This document shows, piece by piece, positions 35,561-44,622 of a stretch of 64,000 bases of DNA (its first letter is position 1; every line of letters begins with the position of its first letter). Source of the stretch: an uncultured Paracoccaceae bacterium (GTDB lineage Bacteria > Pseudomonadota > Alphaproteobacteria > Rhodobacterales > Rhodobacteraceae); contig CALAXT010000023.1 in NCBI GenBank assembly GCA_937895435.1, positions 1 through 64,000 of the forward strand, written 5' to 3'. Below the pieces are notes generated by a model. That model saw nothing but the letters and a program-made list of their open reading frames with translations, had not been told where the DNA came from and searched no databases. Position numbers and translations under genes: made by a program.

Positions 35561-35585
35561 AAGCGGGCAGAAACAGCCCGCTTTT
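35561..35585 (+). terminator. Rho-independent terminator after trxB
   Basis: An 8-bp stem AAGCGGGC / GCCCGCTT with a 7-base loop, running into TTTT, sits 11 bp after the trxB stop. Confidence 0.85.
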
Positions 35586-35734
35586 CCCCAAAATGCGGCA
35601 TAAACGCACCAAAGTTGGGAAAACTGCCCCCCAGCGCTTGCGCAGAGTAAGCCACCGGGTCTATAGCCGCGCCATTCGCACTTTGGGGTTTTTTGGCCCC
35701 ACGGTCCCATTTCTTTTGCGCGCGAGATCATACG

Positions 35735-37441
35735 ATGACAGCCCCAAACCTGATGCCGATCCCAGAACTCTATGTATCCCACGATTCGGCGCAAAAACTG
35801 AAACACACTGCTGCAGGGCTGATTTCATGGGATCTGACGCCGCGTCAGGTCTGTGATCTGGAACTGTTGATGAATGGTGGCTTTGCGCCGCTTAAGGGGT
35901 TTTTGTCGCAGGCTGACTATGACGGCGTGGTGGAAAACATGCGCCTGGCCGATGGCACGCTTTGGCCGATGCCGATCACGCTGGATGTAAGCGAAGAGTT
36001 CGCCGCCAAAGTTGAGTCAGGTCAAGATATTGCACTGCGCGACGCCGAAGGCGTGATCTTGGCCATCATGTCGCTGGGCGACAAATGGGTGCCCAACAAA
36101 CCGCGTGAGGCAGAACAGGTGTTTGGCGCAGACGATCTGGCGCACCCGGCGGTGAATTATCTGCATAACACCGCAGGCAAAGTATATCTGGGTGGCCCTA
36201 TCACCGGCATCCAGCCGCCAATTCACTATGATTTCCGCGGTCGGCGCGACACGCCCAACGAACTGCGCGCCACCTTCCGCAAGCTTGGCTGGCGCCGCAT
36301 TGTGGCATTTCAAACCCGCAACCCACTGCACCGCGCCCATCAGGAACTGACCTTTCGCGCCGCGCGCGAAGCACAGGCCAACCTGCTGATCCACCCCGTG
36401 GTCGGCATGACAAAGCCCGGCGATATCGATCACTTTACCCGCGTGCGCTGCTATGAAGCTGTGCTGGATCAATACCCCGCCGCCACCACCACAATGAGTC
36501 TGCTGAACCTTGCAATGCGCATGGCTGGCCCGCGTGAGGCTGTCTGGCATGGTCTGATCCGGCGCAACCATGGCTGTACGCATATGATCGTTGGCCGCGA
36601 CCATGCAGGCCCTGGCAAAAATAGCGCCGGTCAAGATTTCTATGACCCCTATGCTGCACAGGCACTGTTTAAGGAACATGCCACTGAGATCGGCATTGAA
36701 ATGGTTGATTTCAAACAAATGGTCTATGTGCAAGAAAAGGCACAATATTATCCGGTGGATGAGGTTCCAGAGGGTTCAACCGTTCTGGATATTTCCGGCA
36801 CTGAGCTGCGCCGCCGCCTGCGCGAAGGTCTTGAGATTCCAGAATGGTTTTCATTCTCGGATGTTGTGACTGAACTGCGCCGCACCTCACCGGCACGCGC
36901 AAAGCAGGGCTTTACAGTGTTTTTTACCGGCCTGTCGGGGTCTGGCAAATCGACCATTGCCAACGCACTAATGGTCAAGCTGATGGAAATGGGCGGTCGC
37001 CCGGTGACGCTGCTGGATGGTGATGTCGTGCGCAAGCATCTGTCGTCCGAGCTTGGGTTTTCGAAAGACCACCGCGATATCAACATTCGCCGCATCGGCT
37101 ATGTCGCGTCTGAAATCACCAAAAACGGCGGCATTGCAATCTGCGCACCGATTGCACCCTATACCGCCACCCGTCGGTCAGTGCGCGAAATGATTGAACA
37201 GTTTGGTGCCTTTATCGAAGTGCATGTCGCAACCTCAATCGAAGAGTGCGAAAAGCGCGACCGTAAAGGGCTGTACAAGCTGGCCCGTGAAGGCAAAATC
37301 AAGGAGTTCACCGGAATTTCTGACCCCTATGAGGCCCCCACCACGCCTGAGCTGCGCGTGGAAACCGAAGGCACCGATGTTGATCATTGCGCGCATCAGG
37401 TCATTTTGAAACTGGAAGAAATGGGCTTGATCCGCGCCTGA
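35735..37441 (+). CDS. Bifunctional sulfate adenylyltransferase/adenylylsulfate kinase
   Basis: One polypeptide that activates sulfate to APS and then phosphorylates it to PAPS for cysteine synthesis or sulfonation. Residues 1 to about 390 form the homo-oligomeric type ATP sulfurylase (QTRNPLHRAHQELTFRAA, IVGRDHAGPG); residues about 395-568 form APS kinase with P-loop FTGLSGSGKSTIANAL and LDGDVVRKHLSSELGFS. This fusion is typical in Rhodobacterales and replaces CysDN. I chose the ATG at 35735; an upstream in-frame start at 35693 would add 14 odd residues. Confidence 0.94.
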   Translation: MTAPNLMPIPELYVSHDSAQKLKHTAAGLISWDLTPRQVCDLELLMNGGFAPLKGFLSQADYDGVVENMRLADGTLWPMPITLDVSEEFAAKVESGQDIALRDAEGVILAIMSLGDKWVPNKPREAEQVFGADDLAHPAVNYLHNTAGKVYLGGPITGIQPPIHYDFRGRRDTPNELRATFRKLGWRRIVAFQTRNPLHRAHQELTFRAAREAQANLLIHPVVGMTKPGDIDHFTRVRCYEAVLDQYPAATTTMSLLNLAMRMAGPREAVWHGLIRRNHGCTHMIVGRDHAGPGKNSAGQDFYDPYAAQALFKEHATEIGIEMVDFKQMVYVQEKAQYYPVDEVPEGSTVLDISGTELRRRLREGLEIPEWFSFSDVVTELRRTSPARAKQGFTVFFTGLSGSGKSTIANALMVKLMEMGGRPVTLLDGDVVRKHLSSELGFSKDHRDINIRRIGYVASEITKNGGIAICAPIAPYTATRRSVREMIEQFGAFIEVHVATSIEECEKRDRKGLYKLAREGKIKEFTGISDPYEAPTTPELRVETEGTDVDHCAHQVILKLEEMGLIRA

Positions 37442-37467
37442 TTTGCCCAATCACCCAGCCAAATACC

Positions 37468-37496
37468 AAAAGGACGCCGCGACCCGGCGTCCTTTT
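37468..37496. terminator. Bidirectional terminator between sat-cysC and DUF1150
   Basis: A perfect 11-bp stem AAAAGGACGCC / GGCGTCCTTTT with a 7-base loop carries A and T runs on its two sides, so it can terminate both the sulfurylase gene and the convergent hsp20-DUF1150 operon. Confidence 0.9.
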
Positions 37497-37543
37497 CCAT
37501 TTAAAATCTGCATGGTCAGACCAAGCTGTGACAAACTTAGATG

Positions 37544-37771
37544 TCAGTGCACCGAGACGGCAGCAAAATCATTTTGTCGCGCCAGCATAAAGGCGATGGC
37601 GCGATTGCGCACCAAAGCCAACCGCTCGCCAGCTGCGTCATGCACCGCATAAAGTGTCTGCAAACCATCGGCTTCCGATTGAAGATCATCTGGCAAATCT
37701 GCCACAGAAACTTCACGGATATAGACAATCCGACTGTCCAGCTTGCCGTTGAAATTAAATTTCGTGTTCAT
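37544..37771 (-). CDS. DUF1150 protein
   Basis: A 75-residue protein of the DUF1150 family, found next to small heat shock proteins in alphaproteobacteria. The sequence begins MNTKFNFNGKLDSRIVYIRE and contains LQTLYAVHDAAGERLALVRNRA in two blocks, the family core. It follows hsp20 after 4 bp with AGGAAGGGATAAG ahead of the ATG. Function unknown; a role linked to the heat shock protein is inferred from constant proximity. Confidence 0.82.
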   Translation of the reverse strand: MNTKFNFNGKLDSRIVYIREVSVADLPDDLQSEADGLQTLYAVHDAAGERLALVRNRAIAFMLARQNDFAAVSVH

Positions 37772-37775
37772 CGGC

Positions 37776-38189
37776 TTATCCCTTCCTGATCTTGATCGTC
37801 TGCACCACCGCCTCGGGCATCGCCCGACGCAAATCAACATGCAGCAATCCATTTTCCAAGGCAGCCCCAGTCACCTCAACACCATCGGCCAGCACGAAAC
37901 TGCGCTGAAACTGTCGCGCGGCAATGCCACGGTGCAAAAAGATGCGGTCATCGTCTTCATCAACCTGACGGCCTCGGATCACCAACTGCCGATCTTCAAG
38001 CGTGATCGACAGATCGCTTTCCACAAACCCAGCCACCGCCAGCGTAATGCGATAGGCTGTGTCGCCGTTTTGTTCGATATTAAAGGGGGGATACCCCTCA
38101 TTGCCAGATTTCGCGGTGCGTTCCACCAAACGTTCCAGCTGTTCAAAACCCAACAAGTAAGGATGGGCGGTAAAGGTCAGTTTTGTCAT
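37776..38189 (-). CDS. Small heat shock protein, Hsp20/IbpA family
   Basis: An ATP-independent holdase of 137 residues with an alpha-crystallin domain (YPPFNIEQNGDTAYRITLAV, VESDLSITLEDRQLVIRG, then HRGIAARQFQRSFVLADGV) and a C-terminal IKIRKG tail. I chose the ATG at 38189 because the AAGGG ribosome binding site is 7 bases from it but only one base from the ATG at 38195. An RpoH-like promoter and a weak hairpin over the ribosome binding site lie upstream, pointing to heat control. Confidence 0.9.
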   Translation of the reverse strand: MTKLTFTAHPYLLGFEQLERLVERTAKSGNEGYPPFNIEQNGDTAYRITLAVAGFVESDLSITLEDRQLVIRGRQVDEDDDRIFLHRGIAARQFQRSFVLADGVEVTGAALENGLLHVDLRRAMPEAVVQTIKIRKG

Positions 38190-38195
38190 TTGCAT

Positions 38196-38209
38196 GCCCT
38201 TGATAAAGC
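38196..38209 (-). promoter_or_regulatory. Candidate RNA-thermometer hairpin at the hsp20 ribosome binding site
   Basis: In the mRNA, GCUUU-AUCA-AGGGC can form a 5-bp stem with two G-U pairs that hides the AAGGG ribosome binding site. Weak, U-rich stems of this kind melt at heat shock temperature in known fourU and ROSE elements. The short stem makes it only a candidate. Confidence 0.3.
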
Positions 38210-38250
38210 GACAGCTTCGGTTTTGGCCCCTTGCGGCGACCCTTTCAACA

Positions 38251-38279
38251 ATATGGGCAGGCGATAGCGCAACGGCAAG
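38251..38279 (-). promoter_or_regulatory. Candidate RpoH (sigma32-type) promoter of hsp20
   Basis: Read on the minus strand: CTTGCC, 17 bases, CCATAT. This resembles the alphaproteobacterial heat shock promoter (CTTGAA and CCATAT-like boxes). Transcription would start near 38244, giving a leader of about 55 bases before the ATG. Confidence 0.5.
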
Positions 38280-38360
38280 CCCCGCATTTGCTATTCGCAA
38301 CTTCGATTTTCGGCTATAATGACAAAAGAGCAAATACACGACTCGGGGTATACTAGGTTC

Positions 38361-38579
38361 ATGAACGCCAGTTTTGAAATGAAGACAGATGAGGTGATGC
38401 GCCTTAATCTGGAAATGCTGCGGCATGAACACCGAGATCTCGATGCTGCGATCGCAGCGCTAGAGGGTACTGGCGTCGCCGATCAGCTGACGCTGCGCCG
38501 GTTAAAAAAGCAAAAGTTGCAATTGAAAGACCGGATCGCCCGGATCGAAGATCGGCTGACGCCCGATATCATCGCCTAA
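38361..38579 (+). CDS. YdcH-family (DUF465) small helical protein
   Basis: A 72-residue helical protein of the DUF465 family. It has RLNLEMLRHEHRDLDAAIAAL and LRRLKKQKLQLKDRIARIED, the two-helix antiparallel coiled-coil layout. Function unknown. I chose the ATG at 38361; an upstream in-frame start at 38319 would add 14 residues not seen in the family. It is divergent from hsp20. Confidence 0.82.
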   Translation: MNASFEMKTDEVMRLNLEMLRHEHRDLDAAIAALEGTGVADQLTLRRLKKQKLQLKDRIARIEDRLTPDIIA

Positions 38580-38614
38580 GTCCCATACCCGCGGCATGCT
38601 TGCCCCACGGATGC

Positions 38615-38642
38615 TTGCAACCCACCCCGTCATGGCTATAGT
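38615..38642 (+). promoter_or_regulatory. Candidate sigma70 promoter of purEK
   Basis: TTGCAA, 16 bases, TATAGT, lies 34 bp before the purE start and is correctly placed for a short leader. Confidence 0.5.
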
Positions 38643-38675
38643 GCGGCGTTTTCACAGCGTGCAAATGGGGACGCG

Positions 38676-39173
38676 ATGGCACAGATAAAGGTCGGCATCA
38701 TCATGGGCAGCCAGTCTGACTGGCCCGCGATGAAAGAGGCAGCAACCCTGCTTGATACCTTGGGCGTGGCGTATGAAACACGCATTGTGTCAGCCCATCG
38801 CACCCCAGACCGGCTGTGGGAATATGGTCGCAGCGCCGTTGCACGCGGCCTGCATGTGATCATTGCAGGCGCAGGTGGTGCGGCACATCTGCCCGGTATG
38901 ATGGCCTCAAAAACACGGGTGCCCGTGATTGGCGTGCCCATTCAAACCCGGGCATTAAATGGTGTCGACAGTCTTTATTCGATCGTCCAGATGCCACGTG
39001 GCTTTCCAGTGGCCACGATGGCCATTGGTGCCACTGGGGCTGCCAACGGGGCGCTGCTTGCGGCAGGCATTCTGGCGCTGCACGACCCTGCCCTGGCAGA
39101 CCGTCTTGACAGCTGGCGCGCAGATCTGGCCGCAAGCATTCCCGAAAGCCCCGAGGACAACGACGATGCATGA
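38676..39173 (+). CDS. purE: N5-carboxyaminoimidazole ribonucleotide mutase PurE
   Basis: Converts N5-CAIR to CAIR in purine synthesis. The 165-residue protein has the class I hallmarks [26 protein letters not shown] and [17 protein letters not shown]. The catalytic His of AHRTP is present. It overlaps purK by 8 bp, giving the common purEK pair. Confidence 0.95.
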   Translation: MAQIKVGIIMGSQSDWPAMKEAATLLDTLGVAYETRIVSAHRTPDRLWEYGRSAVARGLHVIIAGAGGAAHLPGMMASKTRVPVIGVPIQTRALNGVDSLYSIVQMPRGFPVATMAIGATGAANGALLAAGILALHDPALADRLDSWRADLAASIPESPEDNDDA

Positions 39174-40248
39174 TATTTTGGCCCCCGGCAGCACGATCGG
39201 TATTTTGGGCGGTGGCCAACTGGGGCGTATGCTATCGGTGGCCGCAGGTCGTTTAGGGCTAAAGGTTCATGTCTATGAACCCGCAGAAAACCCACCCGCA
39301 GGGCAACTTTGCACAGATCTGACAACGGCCAGCTATGATGATGCCACAGCCCTGCGCGCATTCGCAGCCAGTGTTGATGTCATCACCTACGAATTTGAAA
39401 ATATTCCCACCTCTGCGCTTGACCTGCTGGAAAGCCTGCGCCCCATTCGCCCCGGTCGCCGCGCACTGGCCGTCAGCCAAGACCGTGCCGATGAAAAGGC
39501 GTTTTTGCAATCGCTTGGCCTGAAAACTGCGCCTTTTTACGCTGTAGATACCGAAGAAGATTTGCACCAAGCCGTGGCCGAAATCGGCACGCCCGCAATT
39601 TTGAAAACGCGCCGCTTTGGCTATGACGGCAAAGGTCAGGTGCGGCTCACCAACCCCAATGAGGTAACCGCAGCTTGGCATGCCATTTCAGGCAGCCCGG
39701 CAGTGCTTGAGGGATTTGTTGAATTTAGTCACGAAGTGTCAGTGATTGCAGCGCGCGGGTTGGATGGGGCGGTGGCCTGTTTTGATCCGGGCGAAAACCT
39801 GCACCAAAACGGCATTTTGCACCGCACAACCGTGCCCGCCCGCCTGTCGGCCAGCCAACGTACCGATGCAGTGCTGCTGGCCGGGCGCATTGTCACCGCG
39901 CTGGACTATGTTGGGGTGATGGGGGTTGAGCTTTTTGTGACAGCACAGGGTCTGGTGGTAAACGAAATTGCACCACGGGTGCATAATTCGGGGCATTGGA
40001 CGCAGAATGGCTGCGTGATCGATCAGTTTGAACAACACATCCGCGCCGTAGCAGGATGGCCCTTGGGTGATGGAACCCGCCACAGTGATATTGAAATGAT
40101 CAATCTGATCGGCGATGATGTTAACCAAGTCCCCACACTGGCCGCTCGATCAGACACCGCGCTCCATCTTTATGGCAAGGCCGAGGCACGCCCCGGCCGC
40201 AAAATGGGCCACACCAATCGCTATCTTGGGCCTGCGGCGCAGGGCTGA
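39166..40248 (+). CDS. purK: N5-carboxyaminoimidazole ribonucleotide synthase PurK
   Basis: An ATP-grasp ligase that carboxylates AIR, supplying PurE. The 360-residue protein starts with [20 protein letters not shown] and has the ATP-grasp segments [15 protein letters not shown] and [20 protein letters not shown], with [10 protein letters not shown] near the active site. I chose the ATG at 39166, inside the purE end; a much longer in-frame reading from 38959 would overlap purE widely and is not credible. Confidence 0.95.
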   Translation: MHDILAPGSTIGILGGGQLGRMLSVAAGRLGLKVHVYEPAENPPAGQLCTDLTTASYDDATALRAFAASVDVITYEFENIPTSALDLLESLRPIRPGRRALAVSQDRADEKAFLQSLGLKTAPFYAVDTEEDLHQAVAEIGTPAILKTRRFGYDGKGQVRLTNPNEVTAAWHAISGSPAVLEGFVEFSHEVSVIAARGLDGAVACFDPGENLHQNGILHRTTVPARLSASQRTDAVLLAGRIVTALDYVGVMGVELFVTAQGLVVNEIAPRVHNSGHWTQNGCVIDQFEQHIRAVAGWPLGDGTRHSDIEMINLIGDDVNQVPTLAARSDTALHLYGKAEARPGRKMGHTNRYLGPAAQG

Positions 40249-40373
40249 AAACTGGCACCGTTGTGCCCCGTGTCAAACCCGCCAGCCAGACCGGTTTTGG
40301 CCGGGTGTTTGCGATTGCAGCGACTTTCGTATAGGGTTGGGTAATCTGTAACAACAAAGTGAGGTCCCTGCCC

Positions 40374-40757
40374 GTGGTCAATTGGTTCAGTGATGAACAT
40401 GCAACCTTCGGTGATCGCCTGACCGGCGCACGCGAAGCATCCGGCGCATCCCAAGAAGATCTGGCCCGCCGCTTGGGCGTCAAACTTGCGACCCTGCGCG
40501 CATGGGAGGAAGATCGCTCTGAGCCTCGCGCAAATCGGGTGCAGATGCTGGCGGGCATGTTGAATGTGTCGCTGATGTGGCTGCTGACCGGCGAAGGTGA
40601 AGGCGTGGCCAACCCAGATGACAACACCAATATCCAACTGCCCGATGTCTTGGCTGAGTTGTCAGATCTGCGCCGGATCCGCAATGACTTGGTCAAGACC
40701 GTTGATCGGTTGAACACATTGGAAAAGCGCCTGCGCCGCGCGGCATCAGGGCATTAG
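40374..40757 (+). CDS. XRE-family helix-turn-helix regulator
   Basis: A 127-residue protein with a Cro/CI-type HTH (FGDRLTGAREASGASQEDLA, RRLGVKLATLRAWEEDRSEP; about 12-65) and a C-terminal helical stretch (LSDLRRIRNDLVKTVDRLNT) that may form a coiled coil for dimerisation. The GTG at 40374 has GAGGT upstream; a GTG at 40359 is a less likely alternative. Its end overlaps the convergent unknown gene by 4 bp. Regulatory targets unknown. Confidence 0.82.
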   Translation: MVNWFSDEHATFGDRLTGAREASGASQEDLARRLGVKLATLRAWEEDRSEPRANRVQMLAGMLNVSLMWLLTGEGEGVANPDDNTNIQLPDVLAELSDLRRIRNDLVKTVDRLNTLEKRLRRAASGH

Positions 40758-41104
40758 CCCTGCGATGTGATCTGCGCTAACCCTTTCCCCAGATCTTGCA
40801 CAAAATCTGGCGCAGGGGTGTCGGTTGCTGCCGTCAGGCGTTTGAAATCATATGCCACTTCACCATCATTCAGACGACTGGCCACGATGAGGCATTGATA
40901 CCGATGCCGTGACCCATCGAAAATATCCACCAACCCGCGCAACATCGGATCGTGGTCGGCGGCAATCACAAAGCCCGACGTGTCCATGCGTAAAATCAGA
41001 TGTGACACGCCATCCGCCTCAACCCGCAAACGCGCGGCCTTTCGGCGGGTGCGGGCGTGTGCAGCAGCCAGATCTGCCTGAATATCGTCGGAAAGAATCT
41101 CCAT
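40754..41104 (-). CDS. Uncharacterised protein, weakly PilZ-like
   Basis: A 116-residue soluble protein that I do not recognise as a defined family. An RRKAARLR stretch (about 20-27) is followed by a beta-rich region with MDTSGFVIAADHDPMLRGLV and CLIVASRLNDGEVAYDFKRL. The arrangement of an Arg-rich switch, a D-x-S loop and a beta barrel ending in YDFKR loosely recalls PilZ c-di-GMP receptors, but the last glycine of the D-x-S-x-x-G motif is not in register. GAGGTGCCGCG precedes the ATG. It is divergent from cobD with a 226-bp gap. Confidence 0.6.
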   Translation of the reverse strand: MEILSDDIQADLAAAHARTRRKAARLRVEADGVSHLILRMDTSGFVIAADHDPMLRGLVDIFDGSRHRYQCLIVASRLNDGEVAYDFKRLTAATDTPAPDFVQDLGKGLAQITSQG

Positions 41105-41330
41105 CGCGGCACCTCATGCTTTTTTGAAAATGGGCCGCATTTGGCCCTGAATTGGCAAGTGTTTCGCGGAGTCTGCGATGCGATTGGCACGCTTTTGTGA
41201 CGCAAAGGGCACGGTTTAGAGGCACAGCCTTTGGTGCCCACCCGCGCGCAACCAGCGCGGCCCACACGCAAACCTGTTGCCATACCCCACCGAATAGGGT
41301 TTGAGGGTGCAACTTTCAAAGAGAGAACAC

Positions 41331-42245
41331 GTGACAACATCCGTTATTCTTGTGGCCGCGTTATTGGCCGATGCCGCTTTTGGCGAGCCCCGCTGGCTGT
41401 GGGATCGTGCGCCACATCCTGCCGTGCTGATGGGCCGGGCTTTGGGCTGGTGTGACCGGCATTTGAACCATGGCCGGTTCCGCCGCGCACGCGGTGTGGC
41501 GGTTATGGCAGTGCTGGCGGGCATGGCCATGGCTTTGGGCGGTTTGGTGTCCGCCCTGCCCGATGGCGGCGTGATTGAAATGATTGTGGTGGCCATCTTG
41601 CTGGCCCAGCGCAGCTTGGCCGACCATGTTAGCGCCGTGGCAAAGGCGCTGCGCCTGTCGCTGGGCGATGGCCGGGGCGCGGTGGCCATGATCGTGGGGC
41701 GCGACACCCGCACCATGACCCAACCCGATGTCGCCCGTGCTGCAATCGAAAGCGCGGCCGAGAACCTGTCAGACGGCATCGTGGCGCCGGCGCTTTGGTA
41801 TTTGTGTTTTGGATTGCCGGGCTTGCTGTTTTACAAAATCACCAACACCGCCGACAGCATGATTGGCTATCGCACCGAACGCTACCGCGAATTTGGCTGG
41901 GCCGCCGCACGGTTGGATGACCTGCTTAACCTGATCCCGGCGCGTTTGACGGCCCTTTTGATCGCACTTGTGCATGGCAGGCTTGATGCCACGCCGCAGA
42001 TCTTGGCCGATGCGCCCTTGCACCGATCACCAAATGCCGGTTGGCCAGAGGCCGCGATGGCTGTGGTTCTGGGCGTCGCACTTTCTGGGCCGCGCAGCTA
42101 TGAGGGCCAAAGGCGCGATTACCCATTTGTCAACGCAAGCGGGCGAAAAGATATCGGCCCCACGGAGATTGACGCGGCGGTACGCGCGCTCTGGCGCACT
42201 TGGGCCGCGCTTGTGGTGCTGACCGCCGCCGTGGCGCTGATCTGA
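41331..42245 (+). CDS. cobD: Adenosylcobinamide-phosphate synthase CobD/CbiB
   Basis: An integral membrane enzyme that attaches aminopropanol (phosphate) to adenosylcobyric acid in vitamin B12 synthesis. The 304-residue protein has ADAAFGEPRWLWDRAPHPAV near the start, VGRDTRTMTQPDVARAAIES, ENLSDGIVAPALWY and NTADSMIGYRTERYREFGWA. The GTG at 41331 is preceded by AAAGAGAG. I see no cobalamin riboswitch in the 226 bp upstream, and other cob genes are not in this window. Confidence 0.92.
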   Translation: MTTSVILVAALLADAAFGEPRWLWDRAPHPAVLMGRALGWCDRHLNHGRFRRARGVAVMAVLAGMAMALGGLVSALPDGGVIEMIVVAILLAQRSLADHVSAVAKALRLSLGDGRGAVAMIVGRDTRTMTQPDVARAAIESAAENLSDGIVAPALWYLCFGLPGLLFYKITNTADSMIGYRTERYREFGWAAARLDDLLNLIPARLTALLIALVHGRLDATPQILADAPLHRSPNAGWPEAAMAVVLGVALSGPRSYEGQRRDYPFVNASGRKDIGPTEIDAAVRALWRTWAALVVLTAAVALI

Positions 42246-42334
42246 TTGGCGCAACGCCAGACTGCGATAGGGTTTCTTCGTTTTGTCCAACCTGCTAGCG
42301 TGCTGACCTGAACCTGGAACATAGGGGGGGGCAG

Positions 42335-43555
42335 ATGTCAGCGCAGCGCCACGGCTTTTCAAGACGCTCAGGCTTGGGCCTGGGCGTAATTTTTGTGCTG
42401 GCAAGTTTGGCCCCAAATGTGGCCCATGCGGCCGGGGTGGCCCCAGCCTGTGGCGGCTCTTTTTCAGATTGGTTGGTCGATCTGCGCACTGAGGCCCGCG
42501 CTGCGGGCCACGCCCCCAAGCTGATTGACGCTTTTTTGCGCAGCGCCGCACCAGACCCCAAAGTGCTGCAGGCCGACCGGGCGCAGGGGGTTTTTCGGAA
42601 AAGCTTTCTAGAGTTTTCTTCGGCCCTGATATCGCAAAACCGCCTGCAAAACGCCAAACGGTCGGCCACCAAACAGGCCACAGTATTTGACCAAATTGTC
42701 TCTGAATACGGAATCGATCCTGGTATCTTATTGGCCTTTTGGGCGTTTGAGACCGATTTTGGCAAGGTGCAAGGTGATTTCAACACCCGCAACGCGCTGT
42801 TAACGCTGGCCCATGACTGCCGACGCCCGGCGATCTTTCGTCCACAGATTCTGGCGGCGCTAACGCTGTTTGAACGTGGAGGATTTGACCCCGACCAGAC
42901 CACAGGCGCATGGGCCGGTGAAATCGGGATGGTCCAGATGCTGCCCCGCGATATTTTGGCCCATGGGATCGATGGGGATGGCGACGGACGGGTTGATCTG
43001 AAAACTTCGGCCCCTGACGCGCTGTACTCGGCCGCGCACAAGCTGGCAGCCCTTGGCTGGCAATCAGGCGAACCTTGGCTGCAAGAGGTGCGCGTGCCAC
43101 AGACACTTAATTGGCAGTTAAGCGGGTTAGACAAGTCACTGCCTGTGGCGCACTGGAAAAAACTGGGCATCACGCCACAGCATGGCACGCTGCCAAGCGG
43201 CCTGACGGCGGCGCTGATTTTGCCACAGGGCCATCAAGGCCCAGCCTTTTTGGCCTATCCCAACTTTCAGACACTTTTTGCGTGGAACCAAAGTTTTGTC
43301 TATGTGACCACGGCGGCCTATTTCGCAACCTTGATTACCGGTGCACCACCACTCGTCCCCGGCACACCCCCCGCAATTCTTGGCACCGGACAAATGCAAG
43401 CCCTGCAACAAAAACTGGCGCAGCGTGGCCATGATGTGGGCAAGATTGATGGCATATTGGGGGCAGCAACCCGGGCTGCCGTGCAGGCCGAACAGGCGCG
43501 CTTGGGGCTGCCTGCCGATGCTTGGCCCACAGCAGAGCTGCTGAACCGGCTTTGA
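42335..43555 (+). CDS. Lytic murein transglycosylase (MltB type) with peptidoglycan-binding domain
   Basis: A 406-residue secreted murein hydrolase. It has a signal peptide (about 1-33, ending AHA-AG), an SltB/MltB catalytic domain with Glu139 in FWAFETDFGKVQGDFNTRNA, the GEIGMVQMLPRDIL segment and NWQLSGLDKSLP, and a C-terminal peptidoglycan-binding module (about 345-406; MQALQQKLAQRGHDVGKIDG). A G-rich ribosome binding site precedes the ATG. It is not lipid-anchored, as no lipobox is present. Confidence 0.92.
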   Translation: MSAQRHGFSRRSGLGLGVIFVLASLAPNVAHAAGVAPACGGSFSDWLVDLRTEARAAGHAPKLIDAFLRSAAPDPKVLQADRAQGVFRKSFLEFSSALISQNRLQNAKRSATKQATVFDQIVSEYGIDPGILLAFWAFETDFGKVQGDFNTRNALLTLAHDCRRPAIFRPQILAALTLFERGGFDPDQTTGAWAGEIGMVQMLPRDILAHGIDGDGDGRVDLKTSAPDALYSAAHKLAALGWQSGEPWLQEVRVPQTLNWQLSGLDKSLPVAHWKKLGITPQHGTLPSGLTAALILPQGHQGPAFLAYPNFQTLFAWNQSFVYVTTAAYFATLITGAPPLVPGTPPAILGTGQMQALQQKLAQRGHDVGKIDGILGAATRAAVQAEQARLGLPADAWPTAELLNRL

Positions 43556-43591
43556 TTTGAACACCTCAGACAACAAAAGGACATCCCCGCC

Positions 43592-44608
43592 ATGACGCTC
43601 ACCACCACACGGCTGCAGCTGGATGATATTGAAGCCTTGGCACAGGCCACATTGGTGGCCGCTGGTGCGTTGCCACAAAATGCCGCCCCGCTCGCCCATG
43701 CCATCATGCAAGCCGAACGCGATGGCATTTCAAGCCATGGGCTGATTTACTTGCCGGTTTATGCCGAACATCTGGCCTGCGGCAAGGTTGATGGCCAAGC
43801 ACAGCCGCAACTAGACACCCCGCGCGCAGGCGTGGTGCGGGTAGATGCTGGCACAGGCTTTGCCCATCCAGCGATTGCCGCAGGCATGGGTGGGCTGTTG
43901 GCCGCAGCAACGGCCAATGGAATTGGCTGTATGGCCATTCGCAATTCCTATAATTGCGGCGTGCTGGGCCACCATGCCGAGGCCATTGCCGCGACGGGTT
44001 TGATGGCGCTTTGCTTTACCAATGCTCCTGCCTCAATCGCGCCGGTTGGGGGCAAGACGCCAATTATCGGCACAAATCCCTTTGCTCTGGCCGCCCCCGA
44101 TGGTCAGGGCGGTGCAGAGTTAGTGATCGACCAAAGCGCCAGCGTCATCGCCAAATCTGAGGTGGTCAAACGCGCACGAGAGGGTCAAGAGATTCCATCC
44201 GGCTGGGTGCTTGATGCACACGGCCAGCCCACAACCGACGCCACCGCCGGGCTGAAAGGATCCATGGTGCCCTCTGGCGGCTATAAGGGTGTGGGTGTCG
44301 GGTTGATGGTTGAACTATTTGCCGCCGCCATGGCCGGGGCTGAACTGGGAATTGACGCCGCGCCCTTTAGCGGCACGGCGGGCGGCCCACCCCGGACAGG
44401 ACAGTTTTTCATCGCAATTGACCCTGGTGTTACATCAGATGGGCGTTTTTCCGGGCAGTTATCCCGACTGGTTGCTGCAATCTGCGCGCAAGAGGGCACA
44501 CGCCTGCCCGGCGCCAAACGCAAGGCCGCACGGGCGCGGGCCTTGCGCGAAGGGGTCGATGTGCCCCAAGATCTTTTGGTGCGGATTTCGGCCATCGCAC
44601 CGCAATAG
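43592..44608 (+). CDS. Ldh-family (malate/L-lactate/sulfolactate type) oxidoreductase
   Basis: A 338-residue NAD(P)-dependent dehydrogenase of the LDH2/MDH2 family, unrelated to classical malate dehydrogenase. Blocks: HAIMQAERDGISSHGLIYLP with its conserved His, NSYNCGVLGHHAEAIAATGL, PVGGKTPIIGTNPFALAAPD and SGGYKGVGVGLMVELFAAAM. Known members act on malate, L-lactate, ureidoglycolate, sulfolactate or delta-1-piperideine-2-carboxylate; which applies cannot be told here. mcl1 ends convergently 14 bp away. Confidence 0.86.
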   Translation: MTLTTTRLQLDDIEALAQATLVAAGALPQNAAPLAHAIMQAERDGISSHGLIYLPVYAEHLACGKVDGQAQPQLDTPRAGVVRVDAGTGFAHPAIAAGMGGLLAAATANGIGCMAIRNSYNCGVLGHHAEAIAATGLMALCFTNAPASIAPVGGKTPIIGTNPFALAAPDGQGGAELVIDQSASVIAKSEVVKRAREGQEIPSGWVLDAHGQPTTDATAGLKGSMVPSGGYKGVGVGLMVELFAAAMAGAELGIDAAPFSGTAGGPPRTGQFFIAIDPGVTSDGRFSGQLSRLVAAICAQEGTRLPGAKRKAARARALREGVDVPQDLLVRISAIAPQ

Positions 44609-44622
44609 CCCCACAGGCAGGT

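Noticed and set aside
40249-40373. 6S RNA or other small RNA gene after purK
   Set aside because: The gap is only about 125 bp and shows no long rod-like pairing beyond a degenerate palindrome.
41105-41330. Cobalamin riboswitch before cobD
   Set aside because: No B12-box-like sequence or the expected conserved core is visible in the 226-bp gap.
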